Source of the DNA: a virus
Direction: 5' to 3' (one strand)
IMG/VR virus record: IMGVR_UViG_3300037961_002566
Span: 1-52,250 of that record
DNA: 52,250 nucleotides
This document shows positions 6,853-14,543 of this stretch, piece by piece. Under the pieces are notes generated by a model that saw nothing but the letters and a program-made list of their open reading frames with translations, did no database searches and was not told the DNA's origin. Position numbers and translations under genes: made by a program. Each line of letters begins with the position of its first letter. Within the stretch, counting starts at the first letter, position 1.

Positions 6853-9177
6853 ATGGCTTTAACTAAATTACAGTTTAGAGCAGGAATAAACAGAGATTCA
6901 ACATCATACACCAACGAAGGTGGATGGTTTGACGGAGACAAAGTACGTTTTAGAAATGGCTTGCCTGAGAAGATAGGTGGTTGGACAAAGTATTCTGATA
7001 CACAGTTTGTAGGAACCTGTCGTGCCTTGCACACATGGACAGCACTAGATAACACAAATTTCATAGGCATAGGTACAAGTCAAAAGTATTATCTCAATGC
7101 AGGTGGTACTTACTATGACATAACGCCTCTAAGGCTTCCATCAACATCGGCAGGCGATGTTACGTTCTCTGCAACCAACGGAAGCTCTACTATAACTGTT
7201 ACAGACACAGATCACGGAGCAAACCTAAATGACTTTGTTACATTTTCAGGTGCAGTGACATTGGGTGCTAACGTAACAGCGAGTGTTTTAAACCAAGAAC
7301 ATCAGATAACATCCATAACAAGTAGCAGTCAATATGTCATTGACGTAATAAGTTTGTTAGACACAACGGCTATTAACGATACAAATGGTATAAACGAATC
7401 TGTTACTTCTGTAACTGTAGATGATACTAGCTCTTTTGCTTCATCTGGAACTATAAAGATAGATGACGAGTTAATCACTTACTCTGGCAAAACGTCAACC
7501 ACTCTTACAGGTCTTACTAGAGGTGCATTAAGCACTAGCGCAGCTACTCATGCCGATGATGCCACCGTAACGGAGATGCCCAATGCGTCAGATTCTGGGA
7601 ATGGTGGAAGCTCTACAGTGGGAGAGTATCAGATAAATGTAGGACTAGAAGATAACTCCTACGGAAATGGTTGGGGTGCAGGTATATGGGGTGGTATATC
7701 TGGTTCAGCAGCAACCACAGCCGTAAATGATGGAAGTGGTATGACAGCTTCAGACACTAGCGTAACAGTGGATTCATCAGCTAACTTTGAAACAACAGGA
7801 TACTTGTTAATAGATAGTGAGATAATTCAGTACACAGGAAAAACATCTACTACATTTACTGGATTAACTAGAGGATTATTTGGAACAACGGCAGCTACTC
7901 ATGCAGATAACGCTACAGTCACAGAGGCATTAGGGGGTTGGGGTGTGCCTGCCACTACAAACATAGCAGGAGCCTTGCTGAGACATTGGTCACATGACAA
8001 CTTTGGTGAAGACTTAATAATGAATGTAAGAGATGGTGCGATATACTATTGGGATAGATCAGGTGGCACATCAGCAAGAGCCGTAGAGATTACAACACTA
8101 GCAGGGTCTACCAACGCACCAACAATAGCCAAGAAGGTTATAGTCTCTGAAAGAGACAGACACGTTTTAGCTTTTGGTTGTGATAGTGAAACAGCAAGTG
8201 GTACACAAGACCCATTACTGATTCGGTTTGCATCTCAGGAAAGTCTCACAGCGTGGAACGCTTTACCAACAAATACGGCAGGGGAGTTGCGTATTGGTAC
8301 AGGATCAGAGATAGTTACAGCCATACAAACAAAGCAACAGACACTCGTTATTACAGATGTATCCGTACACGCTTTACAGTTTATCGGACCTCCGTTTACA
8401 TTTGGTATTACAGAGGTTGGTAGAAACACCACAATAATATCTGAGAATGCTGCCGTGGCTGTAGAGGAATCTGTGTACTGGATGGGATACAGAGAGTTCT
8501 ATGTGTACAATGGTAGAACACAAAAGCTCGTGTGTCCTGTGCAAGACTTTGTGTTTAGTGATTTAAACAGAGATCAGGATACTAAGATTGTGGCAGGTCA
8601 GAATAGTGCATACTCTGAGGTATGGTGGTTTTATCCATCATCAAGTGCAACAGCTAACGATAGATATGTAGTATACAACTACGAGCAAAACATTTGGTAT
8701 TATGGCACTCTTGCAAGAACAGCATGGGTGGACAGAGGTGTGTTATTGTATCCCATAGCTGCCTCGACAGATAACTATCTTTATTATCAAGAGTTTGGTT
8801 TCGATGATGGATCGCAGTCTCCTGCATCAGGAATTACATCATTTATAGAATCAAGTCAGGTAACAATAGGAGATGGAGACAATTTCTTTTTTGCAAGTAG
8901 AGTTATTCCTGATGTAACTTTTAGAAACAGCACAAGCACATCGCCACAGGTAAACTTAACGCTAAAGGCAAGACGATTTCCTGGTACTACATACGATCAA
9001 ACAGAGACAAGTTCTGTTACGCAGTCAGCAAGTACTCCTATAGAGTTATTTACTGAGAAGGCTGATATACGCCTTAGAGGTCGTTCTTTTGCTGTTAGGT
9101 TAGAAAGTACAGCAACAGGTGTTACATGGCGTTTAGGAACCACTAGAGTTGATCTGAGGCAGGATGGTAGGCGATAA
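6853..9177 (+). CDS. Tail completion/nozzle-like protein (P22 gp10- or T7 gp12-like)
   Basis: 774 aa, beta-rich. The N-terminus reads GINRDSTSYTNEGGWFDGDK, then VRFRNGLPEKIGGW, CRALHTWTALDN, IGIGTSQKYYL and TYYDITPLR. This matches the pattern of head-to-tail stabilisation or tail-nozzle proteins. The C-terminal half has propeller-like strands (SEVWWFYPSSS, RYVVYNYEQNIWYYG) and ends in FAVRLESTATGVTWRLG and RVDLRQDGRR. A roughly 65-residue domain occurs twice (about 172-241 and 289-359), both containing an S-x-T-V-D-x-S-x-x-F pattern, YSGK/YTGKTSTT, a GLTRG block and AATHAD. The domains may be decorating insertions in the propeller. It probably closes the particle in a podovirus tail; assignment is by motif, not search. 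Confidence 0.6.
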   Translation: MALTKLQFRAGINRDSTSYTNEGGWFDGDKVRFRNGLPEKIGGWTKYSDTQFVGTCRALHTWTALDNTNFIGIGTSQKYYLNAGGTYYDITPLRLPSTSAGDVTFSATNGSSTITVTDTDHGANLNDFVTFSGAVTLGANVTASVLNQEHQITSITSSSQYVIDVISLLDTTAINDTNGINESVTSVTVDDTSSFASSGTIKIDDELITYSGKTSTTLTGLTRGALSTSAATHADDATVTEMPNASDSGNGGSSTVGEYQINVGLEDNSYGNGWGAGIWGGISGSAATTAVNDGSGMTASDTSVTVDSSANFETTGYLLIDSEIIQYTGKTSTTFTGLTRGLFGTTAATHADNATVTEALGGWGVPATTNIAGALLRHWSHDNFGEDLIMNVRDGAIYYWDRSGGTSARAVEITTLAGSTNAPTIAKKVIVSERDRHVLAFGCDSETASGTQDPLLIRFASQESLTAWNALPTNTAGELRIGTGSEIVTAIQTKQQTLVITDVSVHALQFIGPPFTFGITEVGRNTTIISENAAVAVEESVYWMGYREFYVYNGRTQKLVCPVQDFVFSDLNRDQDTKIVAGQNSAYSEVWWFYPSSSATANDRYVVYNYEQNIWYYGTLARTAWVDRGVLLYPIAASTDNYLYYQEFGFDDGSQSPASGITSFIESSQVTIGDGDNFFFASRVIPDVTFRNSTSTSPQVNLTLKARRFPGTTYDQTETSSVTQSASTPIELFTEKADIRLRGRSFAVRLESTATGVTWRLGTTRVDLRQDGRR

Positions 9178-9473
9178 TGTCCACAAAAGTACCCATACCG
9201 TTCTTTCCATCGGCTCCAAACGAGTATGATGCAAACTACATAACACAGATCGTAAGAGCCTTTGCGATATATACAGAGCAACAAAACGCAGGGGGAGAGG
9301 GCAGAAACACAGGTCTAGTCTTAACTAATCTACAGGCACATGACGATAACCTAGAAGTGGGATCATTGTTTGACCACGATGGGTTTGTGAAAATAAGTAG
9401 AGCAGATAGACCACATCCAAGAGGCAGTTTGGGAACGACAGGACTAGGGTCGGTAACCATAACATTACCATAA
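9177..9473 (+). CDS. Small conserved protein after tail completion gene
   Basis: 98 aa; ATG overlaps the previous TAATG. It begins VPIPFFPSAPNEYDANYITQ, continues with an amphipathic helix (IVRAFAIYTEQQNAGG) and ends with a short beta tail (GSLGTTGLGSVTITLP). The NEYD...Y..QI.R.F..Y.EQQ pattern recurs in marine phages next to the same large tail gene. It is probably a small tail-interior or tip subunit. No catalytic residues are visible and the function is not known. Confidence 0.6.
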   Translation: MSTKVPIPFFPSAPNEYDANYITQIVRAFAIYTEQQNAGGEGRNTGLVLTNLQAHDDNLEVGSLFDHDGFVKISRADRPHPRGSLGTTGLGSVTITLP

Positions 9474-9474
9474 A

Positions 9475-10032
9475 ATGGGCAAGAGAAGTAATTTTGTCAG
9501 GTTTGACAGAGACTATTATACAACTCCAGTAGAGGGAGTTACACCTTTGTTACCGCATATAATGGGAAAGATACAAAGATTTGCAGAGCCGTGTGCAGGT
9601 AATGGTGCTTTGATAGATCACATAGAGGGGCATGACTTTTTTTCTCTTGAAAAAAACAATCCTGTTTGTGTTTACGCATCAGACATAGAGCCACAACGAA
9701 AAGACATAATTAAGAAAAATGCCCTTAAATTAACTAGGAATGATGCAGTAGGAGCAGAAGTGTTTATAACAAACCCACCTTGGGATAGAAGCATACTTCA
9801 TCCTTTAATATTTCATTTAACAGCCTTTAAACCAACGTGGCTTTTGTTTGACGCTGATTGGATGCATACTAAACAAAGCTCTATTTTTCAGAAAATGTTG
9901 AAGAAAGTAGTAAGTGTTGGTAGAATCAAATGGATTAAAGACAGTAAAAGCACAGGCAAAGATAATTGTTGTTGGTATTTGTTTGATAAATATTTTGATG
10001 GGAACACAGAATTTTATGGAAGAATAGAATGA
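9475..10032 (+). CDS. Small SAM-dependent DNA methyltransferase-like protein
   Basis: 185 aa. RFAEPCAGNGALI (about 38-50) is the SAM-binding motif I, SDIEPQRKD follows as motif II, and VFITNPPW (about 96-103) is the N6-adenine/amino-methyltransferase motif IV. Motif I precedes IV, the gamma/alpha-like order. At 185 residues it lacks an obvious target-recognition domain, so it may have relaxed specificity or act on something other than DNA. It sits among tail and lysis genes, well apart from the second methyltransferase at 28186. Self-protection against host restriction is a reasonable but unproven role. Confidence 0.75.
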   Translation: MGKRSNFVRFDRDYYTTPVEGVTPLLPHIMGKIQRFAEPCAGNGALIDHIEGHDFFSLEKNNPVCVYASDIEPQRKDIIKKNALKLTRNDAVGAEVFITNPPWDRSILHPLIFHLTAFKPTWLLFDADWMHTKQSSIFQKMLKKVVSVGRIKWIKDSKSTGKDNCCWYLFDKYFDGNTEFYGRIE

Positions 10033-10370
10033 AACAAAAGAAATTAGAAAAAGGTTCTGTGTGGGAAAAAGCTGATGCAAACGGTGATGGTGTGGTCACA
10101 GATCAAGAGATGGCTATGCGAGAGCGTATGGTTCTTTTGGAAAATAGAGACAAAAAAGAGGATCAACAAAGACACCTTGTTTGGTTTTCAGCATTAACGG
10201 TTACAGCTTTTATAGTTGTGTTGATGACACCATTAGTTCCTGTTGATAGAATTTCGCACCTTTCAGGAATCGCTGAAATTTGGGTATTATCTAACATGGG
10301 CGTTTTGGCGAGTTTTATAGGATTTAATCAGCTTGCAAAAAGAGGAGCAAAAGATGACAACAAGAGCTAA
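10029..10370 (+). CDS. EF-hand two-helix membrane protein, candidate holin
   Basis: 113 aa. An EF-hand calcium loop DANGDGVVTDQEM lies near residues 16-28. Two hydrophobic segments follow, HLVWFSALTVTAFIVVLMTP (about 49-68) and IAEIWVLSNMGVLASFIGF (about 80-98), with a charged tail (KRGAKDDNKS). Small EF-hand proteins with two membrane helices occur near lysis genes in marine phages. Position in the lysis block, with a three-helix holin type at 11196 and an endolysin at 11899, suggests a holin or antiholin. The calcium-loop link to lysis timing is an inference only. Confidence 0.65.
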   Translation: MKQKKLEKGSVWEKADANGDGVVTDQEMAMRERMVLLENRDKKEDQQRHLVWFSALTVTAFIVVLMTPLVPVDRISHLSGIAEIWVLSNMGVLASFIGFNQLAKRGAKDDNKS

Positions 10371-10644
10371 GAAAACTATTAAGAAAGTAGCTAGTAAGCT
10401 TACTAAAGCTAGTAAAGCACACGCAGGACAAGCAAAAGCATTGTCTGCAATTAAGTTAAAAAAAGGCGGTAAGGCAAAATCTAGAGTAAACGAAGCAGGC
10501 AACTATACAAAACCAGAGATGAGAAAAAGAATGTTTTCAGCAATAAAAGCAGGTTCTAAGGGGGGCAAGCCTGGTCAGTGGTCTGCTAGAAAAGCACAAC
10601 TACTAGCATCTCGTTACAAGAAAGCAGGTGGTGGTTATCGCTAA
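10354..10644 (+). CDS. Conserved small basic phage protein
   Basis: 96 aa from ATG10354, chosen over an upstream in-frame start because AGAGGAG (10341-10347) sits at the right distance and the upstream residues lie inside the previous gene. The N-terminus is Lys/Ala-rich (KKTIKKVASKLTKASKAHAG). The C-terminal core NEAGNYTKPEMRKRMFSAIK, KGGKPGQWSARKAQ and SRYKKAGGGY is a block I recognise as widespread in phage genomes but of unknown function. Strong positive charge suggests nucleic-acid contact, possibly with DNA, but nothing proves this. Confidence 0.75.
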   Translation: MTTRAKKTIKKVASKLTKASKAHAGQAKALSAIKLKKGGKAKSRVNEAGNYTKPEMRKRMFSAIKAGSKGGKPGQWSARKAQLLASRYKKAGGGYR

Positions 10645-10957
10645 AGACCCAAAAATAGGAACAGGAAAGAAACCAAAAGGTTCTGGAAGGAGGCTATATA
10701 CAGATGAAAACCCCAAAGATACAGTCACTATTAAATTTGCCACTGTGGCAGATGCCCAAGCAACTGCTCGTAAGGTTAAACGTGTTAATAAGCCGTTTGC
10801 TAGGAAAATACAAATCCTCACCGTCCTTGAGCAAAGAGCCAAAGTTGCAGGAAAAAACAAACAAGCCCAAATCGCAAAGAGGGCGAAAGAAGAAATCAGA
10901 GCCAAGCATAGAGGAAATCAAGCAACAGCTAAAACCAAAAAAAAGAGGAAGACCTAG
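10628..10957 (+). CDS. Conserved small basic phage protein
   Basis: 109 aa with a GTG start (10628 or 10631), overlapping the previous gene by 14-17 bases. KDPKIGTGKKPKGSGRRLYT, DENPKDTVTIKFAT and KPFARKIQILTV with EQRAKVAGK form a pattern seen repeatedly in marine phages beside the two basic neighbours. The last 30 residues are almost only Lys/Arg/Ala/Gln. It is probably cotranscribed with the genes at 10354 and 10963. No function is known to me; a nucleic-acid-binding role is inferred from charge alone. Confidence 0.75.
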   Translation: MVVIAKDPKIGTGKKPKGSGRRLYTDENPKDTVTIKFATVADAQATARKVKRVNKPFARKIQILTVLEQRAKVAGKNKQAQIAKRAKEEIRAKHRGNQATAKTKKKRKT

Positions 10958-10962
10958 AAAAA

Positions 10963-11196
10963 ATGAAGGAAAGTCAAAAAAGTCTTAAACGGTGGACGCA
11001 ACAGAAATGGCGAACAAAATCAGGTAAGAAGTCTGGTAAAACAGGAGAGCGTTATTTACCAGAAGCCGCTATCAAAGCGTTGTCACCACAGGAATACGCA
11101 GCCACAACAAGAGCTAAACGCAAAGGCACAAAGCAAGGCAAGCAGTTTGTTAAGCAACCTAAGAGCATAGCTAAGAAAGTCAGGAAGTATAGATAA
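10963..11196 (+). CDS. Conserved small basic phage protein
   Basis: 77 aa. Core: KRWTQQKWRTKSGKKSGKTG, ERYLPEAAIKAL, SPQEYAATTRAKRKGTKQGK and QFVKQPKSIAKK. The 'W-TKSGK-S-KTGERYLP' and 'EYAATTRAKRKGTK-GKQF' blocks are typical of a widespread small phage family. Highly basic throughout. Its start lies 5 bases after the preceding stop and its TAATG stop overlaps the holin start. Third member of the basic gene cluster; function unknown. Confidence 0.75.
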   Translation: MKESQKSLKRWTQQKWRTKSGKKSGKTGERYLPEAAIKALSPQEYAATTRAKRKGTKQGKQFVKQPKSIAKKVRKYR

Positions 11197-11591
11197 TGTT
11201 ACAGAACTTGATAGGACCTGTTACAGGTCTGTTAGATAAATTTATAGAGGACAAAGATCAAAAGGCAGCTCTCGCCCATGAGATAGCCACTATGAGCCAG
11301 AAACACGCTCAAGAACTAAGTCTTGCTCAAATAGAAGTAAACAAGGCTGAAGCACAGTCAGGGTCACTGTTTAAGGGCGGTTGGCGACCAGCAGTTGGGT
11401 GGGTCTGTGCGATTGCCTTCCTATATCATTTTCTCTTAAAAGACATAATTATATTCGTATGTGCATTTGCAGGTGTAGAAGTGCCAGACCTACCAGAGTT
11501 TGACATGAGTACGTTGCTTACAGTTCTAGGTGGTATGTTAGGAATTGGTGGACTACGCACATACGAAAAGCAAAAAGGATTAACAAAATGA
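11196..11591 (+). CDS. Three-helix holin-family protein
   Basis: 131 aa. Residues 1-60 are an amphipathic, charged helix region (KFIEDKDQKAALAHEIATMS). SLFKGGWRPAVGWVCAIAFL starts the first membrane helix (about 62-75), IIIFVCAFAGV gives a second (about 82-95), and a glycine-rich helix LLTVLGGMLGIGGL a third (about 108-121). The GGWRPAVGWVC motif is diagnostic for the holin family first described in gene transfer agents (GTA_holin_3TM type). It lies two small genes upstream of the endolysin, as in a lysis cassette. It would permeabilise the inner membrane to release the endolysin. Confidence 0.8.
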   Translation: MLQNLIGPVTGLLDKFIEDKDQKAALAHEIATMSQKHAQELSLAQIEVNKAEAQSGSLFKGGWRPAVGWVCAIAFLYHFLLKDIIIFVCAFAGVEVPDLPEFDMSTLLTVLGGMLGIGGLRTYEKQKGLTK

Positions 11592-11755
11592 ATTGTTGGC
11601 ATTGTAATAAAGAGTTAATATGGGGTGGTGACCATGATATTGAAGACAATGAAGAATATACAATGGTTACAAATTTATCCTGTCCACAATGTAATTCCTA
11701 TGTGGAAGTTTATCTTCCAAAGGATAAAAAGAATAATAACGCCACCATCAATTAG
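11588..11755 (+). CDS. Zinc-ribbon protein 1
   Basis: 55 aa; ATG overlaps the holin stop (ATGA). Two CxxC knuckles, NCWHCNKELIWGGDHDIED and NLSCPQCNSYVEVYLP, form a complete zinc ribbon, a small family I recognise from marine phages. It ends TAG at 11753-11755. Its last 56 bases overlap, in another frame, a second zinc-ribbon gene. Possible roles are binding nucleic acid or a host regulator; none is demonstrated. It is missed by any length cut-off above 60 residues. Confidence 0.75.
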   Translation: MNCWHCNKELIWGGDHDIEDNEEYTMVTNLSCPQCNSYVEVYLPKDKKNNNATIN

Positions 11756-11909
11756 ATGTGATGTCTGTGGTCACGATATGGAAAACGTAGAGGGAAGTAT
11801 GCGTTGTAAATACTGTCAATACTTCTATGATATGAACAAAGAGTGGATAGATTTTGTTCACAAGAGATCGACTATAATAAAAAAGGAGGAGGAAGACGAT
11901 GGAAGATAA
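11700..11909 (+). CDS. Zinc-ribbon protein 2, start uncertain
   Basis: 69 aa if it starts at ATG11700; an ATG at 11625 is possible but lies wholly within the preceding zinc-ribbon gene and adds residues without recognisable pattern. It contains IRCDVCGHDMENVEGSMRCK followed by YCQYFYDMN: two CxxC pairs of a zinc ribbon. The end is charged (KRSTIIKKEEEDDGR) and overlaps the endolysin start by 11 bases; those final codons also hold that gene's GGAGGA ribosome-binding site. No good ribosome-binding site is seen before 11700, so coupling to the upstream gene is likely. Confidence 0.55.
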   Translation: MWKFIFQRIKRIITPPSIRCDVCGHDMENVEGSMRCKYCQYFYDMNKEWIDFVHKRSTIIKKEEEDDGR

Positions 11910-12423
11910 TTATCACGATAGTTTAATAGCATTACTGCATCACGAAGGGGGATATGTAAATCACCCAAAAGACCCTGGCGGTGAAACTAATTTGGGAGTT
12001 ACTAAGAGAGTTTACGAGGAGTATCTGGGCAGAGAGGTTACTAGTGACGAGATGAAGAACCTTCAGCCATCAGATGTAAAGCCATTATACAAAAAACTAT
12101 ACTGGGATCGCTGTAAATGTGATGATTTACCTAGTGGTCTTGATTGGGCGGTTTTCGATTGGGCTGTTAATAGTGGTACAGGTAGAGCCGCTAAAGCAGT
12201 GCAAAAGATATGCGGTGCAGCTCAAGATGGAGCCATAGGACCTAAGACATTAGCCTTAGTAAACGGTCAGAACACAGAGTACATGATAGAGGAATTGGGT
12301 AAGATACGACAAGAGTTCTATGAATCTCTTAAAACATTTGATACATTTGGTAAAGGTTGGACAAGACGTAATAAAGAAACGACTGAGAAAGCCTTAATAA
12401 TGGTTGAGGAAGATGACGACTAA
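11899..12423 (+). CDS. Endolysin, glycoside hydrolase family 108
   Basis: 174 aa, no signal peptide, so export depends on the holins. LLHHEGGYVNHPKDPGGETN followed by LGVT holds the GH108 catalytic Glu (Glu16) and its typical surroundings. YWDRCKCDDLPSGLDWAVFD and WAVNSG continue the family core. The C-terminal half (about 95-145, AVQKICGAAQDGAIGPKTLA) is the PG_binding_3-type domain normally fused to GH108. Length is normal for the family. It cleaves the glycan strands of peptidoglycan at lysis. An excellent GGAGGA ribosome-binding site precedes it. Confidence 0.9.
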   Translation: MEDNYHDSLIALLHHEGGYVNHPKDPGGETNLGVTKRVYEEYLGREVTSDEMKNLQPSDVKPLYKKLYWDRCKCDDLPSGLDWAVFDWAVNSGTGRAAKAVQKICGAAQDGAIGPKTLALVNGQNTEYMIEELGKIRQEFYESLKTFDTFGKGWTRRNKETTEKALIMVEEDDD

Positions 12424-12721
12424 AAAAGACCCAAGGTTAGCTAGAGCAGGGGTTAGTGGGTATAACAAACCTAAACGAACCCCTAATCACCCCAAGAAAT
12501 CACATATCGTGGTTGCAAAAGAGGGTGACAAAGTAAAAACCATACGCTTTGGTCAGCAGGGTAAGAAAGTTGGCACTGTAAAAGGCACAGCAGGCAAGCC
12601 TAAAGCAGGTGAATCTCAGAGAATGAAGAATAAACGCAAAAGTTTTAAGGCTAGACATGGTAAAAACATTGCCAAAGGCAAGATGTCAGCCGCATATTGG
12701 GCAGATAAAGTCAAATGGTAA
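12413..12721 (+). CDS. Conserved small basic phage protein
   Basis: 102 aa from ATG12413; a TTG at 12404 would add three residues. The block KDPRLARAGVSGYNKPKRTP, NHPKKSHIVVAKEG, VKTIRFGQQG and KNKRKSFKARHGKNIAKGKM with SAAYWADKVKW is strongly reminiscent of a small phage family of unknown function found in many genomes. The 'RRKSFKARH...KGKxSAAYWADKVKW' ending is especially constant. Very basic. It closes the lysis block and is followed by an AT-rich promoter region. Confidence 0.8.
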   Translation: MTTKKDPRLARAGVSGYNKPKRTPNHPKKSHIVVAKEGDKVKTIRFGQQGKKVGTVKGTAGKPKAGESQRMKNKRKSFKARHGKNIAKGKMSAAYWADKVKW

Positions 12722-12760
12722 AAGGCATAAAATTCTTTTTATTCTTTAATTTATTCTATT

Positions 12761-12810
12761 TTGAACTTTTAGCTTACGAATTTATATGATAAAAGTACTA
12801 TAGTACTTTT
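12761..12810 (+). promoter_or_regulatory. Sigma70-like promoter with perfect palindromic operator
   Basis: The 101-base gap between genes is very AT-rich. TTGAAC (12761-12766), an 18-base spacer and TATGAT (12785-12790) make a good sigma70 promoter. Directly behind the -10 box lies AAAAGTACTATAGTACTTTT (12791-12810), a perfect 20-base palindrome and the best copy of the dispersed element, covering the expected start point near 12797. GAAAGG and the ATG at 12823 follow. This promoter would drive the internal-virion operon from 12823 to 28153. Confidence 0.75.
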
Positions 12811-12822
12811 GAAAGGTTATGA

Positions 12823-14130
12823 ATGGCACTTCCTTTAATTTTAGGTCTACTAGGGTCAACGCTTGGAACAACAGGGGCGTTGGGTACAGCTATAGGGGCT
12901 ATAGGGGGTGGAGCTTTAGGCTCTGGTATCGGTAGATTTTTAGAGACAGGCGATTTAGAAGAGGGTTTAAAGACAGGAGCTACTAGTCTTATAGGGGGTA
13001 AAGCACTAGGTGCAGTCTTTGGAGGTATGGGAGGTCAAGCAGCTACAGAAGGGGCAAAAGCAGTTCCCACGTTTGGTCAAGCAATAGCTCAAGACCCAAC
13101 TAAAACATTTGGTAGTTCTTTAATGCAGGTAGCACAAAACCCTATAACACAAGGACAGGCTATTCTGGCACAAGGTACAGTGCCACCACCTATGCCAAAG
13201 AAACCAGACCCTGTAGAGTTTGAGAACAGGCAGGCAGGCATACCAAGAAACGTAGATAGAAGACCTCCATCAGACTACAGACCAGGCTATGATGGTGAGT
13301 TTGACTACGGTATAACACCTAACTTTGGTGTTGGCTTGATGAGTGAAGATGATCCAAGATATATGAATATGGGAGGACTGGTTGGTCTTTTGGGCAATCA
13401 AAAAGTACAAGACGCTTTAAGTAATGTTGTGGGCATTTCTTTAAATCCTGCCATGCAAAGAGAAGCTAATAAGCTAATGACTGGAGAATTTACTCCAGAG
13501 GGCTACTCGCCATTAACTATGGCAGATGTAGGAATGAAAGAGGGTGGAGAGTTAAAACCAATACCAGAGGGTAACAAAGGCTTACCGAACCTACCTAAAG
13601 ATGTAAGAAACAAAATGGGTTTTATGCAAGAGGGCGGTGTGGCAGAGATCATGGCTCCTAATGTGGAAGACTCAAAAGAACTACAAACAATAATAATAAG
13701 GGCAGCCAGAGCGTTGCAAGGTGCTACAGAAAACCCAGAGAAAGATATTCAAGTGTTTGTTGAGAAGTTCGGTATGCAGGCACTAAACGATCTACGACAG
13801 AGGGTAGCGTCTGGAGAACTTAGTTTTGGTAGAGATGGTGGCATTAGAGGTATGATTAGTGGCGAAGGTGATGGTATGAGTGACTCTATAGAAGCAGAGA
13901 TAGTAGAGAGTGCAGGAGACCCATCAGGATCAGGAAGACCGCTACAGGTTGCTAACAACGAGTATGTTGTGGCAGCAGACGTAGTGTCAGACATAGGTAA
14001 CGGATCATCAGAAGCAGGAGCAGCGAAGCTAGATAGACTAATGAAAGATGTAAGATTAGCAAGGCATGGCACAACAGAACAACCTGATGAGAAAGATATG
14101 ATGAGTGTTATGAAAAAGGCAATATCATGA
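12823..14130 (+). CDS. Internal virion/ejection protein candidate
   Basis: 435 aa. The N-terminal 75 residues are Gly/Ala/Leu-rich and hydrophobic (IGAIGGGALGSGIGRF), suggestive of a membrane-active segment. The middle is Pro-rich and contains repeated 'M-x-x-GG' motifs (YMNMGGLVGLL, MKEGGEL, MQEGGVAEIMAPN). The C-terminal region GDGMSDSIEAEIV, VANNEYVVAADVVSDIGNGS and AAKLDRLMKDVRLARHG is a block I know from other marine phages in the same gene position. It is first in an operon of probable ejected core proteins. Role in DNA ejection is inferred. Confidence 0.6.
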   Translation: MALPLILGLLGSTLGTTGALGTAIGAIGGGALGSGIGRFLETGDLEEGLKTGATSLIGGKALGAVFGGMGGQAATEGAKAVPTFGQAIAQDPTKTFGSSLMQVAQNPITQGQAILAQGTVPPPMPKKPDPVEFENRQAGIPRNVDRRPPSDYRPGYDGEFDYGITPNFGVGLMSEDDPRYMNMGGLVGLLGNQKVQDALSNVVGISLNPAMQREANKLMTGEFTPEGYSPLTMADVGMKEGGELKPIPEGNKGLPNLPKDVRNKMGFMQEGGVAEIMAPNVEDSKELQTIIIRAARALQGATENPEKDIQVFVEKFGMQALNDLRQRVASGELSFGRDGGIRGMISGEGDGMSDSIEAEIVESAGDPSGSGRPLQVANNEYVVAADVVSDIGNGSSEAGAAKLDRLMKDVRLARHGTTEQPDEKDMMSVMKKAIS

Positions 14131-14543
14131 TGTTTAGTGCCGTACCAAAGCAAGTTATAGATATTGTGTGGGATGATGTAGTCAAAGTATTAAAGCCTGC
14201 TGTGGATACAGCAAAAGGTAAGCTAGGTATAAATGACATAAAAGATTATTTGTCTAAGGGTTTGTATGAATTATGGGTTGTTATGGACGGAACAAAGATT
14301 ATAGCAGCAATTACAACTAGGATTATAGAGTATCCAGAGCGTAGAGCATTGGCGATGGATTTTATAGGTGGTACTAGAATGAAAGAGTGGTTACCAGAAG
14401 CTCAAAGTACCATAGTACAATTTGCAAATGACAACAATTGCAGTCATCTAGAGGGCTACGGTAGAAAAGCGTGGAGTAGATGGTTAAAAAAGTATGGTTG
14501 GAAGCCAGATTACATAGCATACAGGATGGAAATAAATGGGTAA
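14127..14543 (+). CDS. GNAT-fold acetyltransferase-like protein
   Basis: 138 aa; ATGA overlap with the previous gene. LWVVMDGTKIIAAITTRIIE resembles the central strands of a GNAT acetyltransferase, followed by RALAMDFIGGTRMKEWLPEA and the C-terminal CSHLEGYGRKAWSRWLKKYG. Similar short 'ELWVV.D......A.TT.I..YP..R...I...G' proteins accompany internal virion genes of several podoviruses. The acetyl-CoA loop (R/Q-x-x-G-x-G/A) is not obvious, so activity is doubtful. An imperfect copy of the dispersed palindrome lies inside the gene (14403-14422). Confidence 0.6.
   Translation: MMFSAVPKQVIDIVWDDVVKVLKPAVDTAKGKLGINDIKDYLSKGLYELWVVMDGTKIIAAITTRIIEYPERRALAMDFIGGTRMKEWLPEAQSTIVQFANDNNCSHLEGYGRKAWSRWLKKYGWKPDYIAYRMEING
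14403..14422. promoter_or_regulatory. Intragenic copy of the palindrome (weak)
   Basis: CAAAGTACCATAGTACAATT matches the 20-base consensus at 17 positions; the inner AGTAC-CAT-AGTAC core is intact and only the outer A/T arms differ. It lies inside the coding sequence of the GNAT-like gene with no promoter boxes in register. Confidence 0.45.

Noticed and set aside
11625-11755. -1 frameshift fusion of the two zinc ribbons at GATAAAAAGAAT
   Set aside because: A -1 slip there leads to the wrong third frame; the second ribbon is in the +1 frame, so the heptamer cannot explain a fusion.
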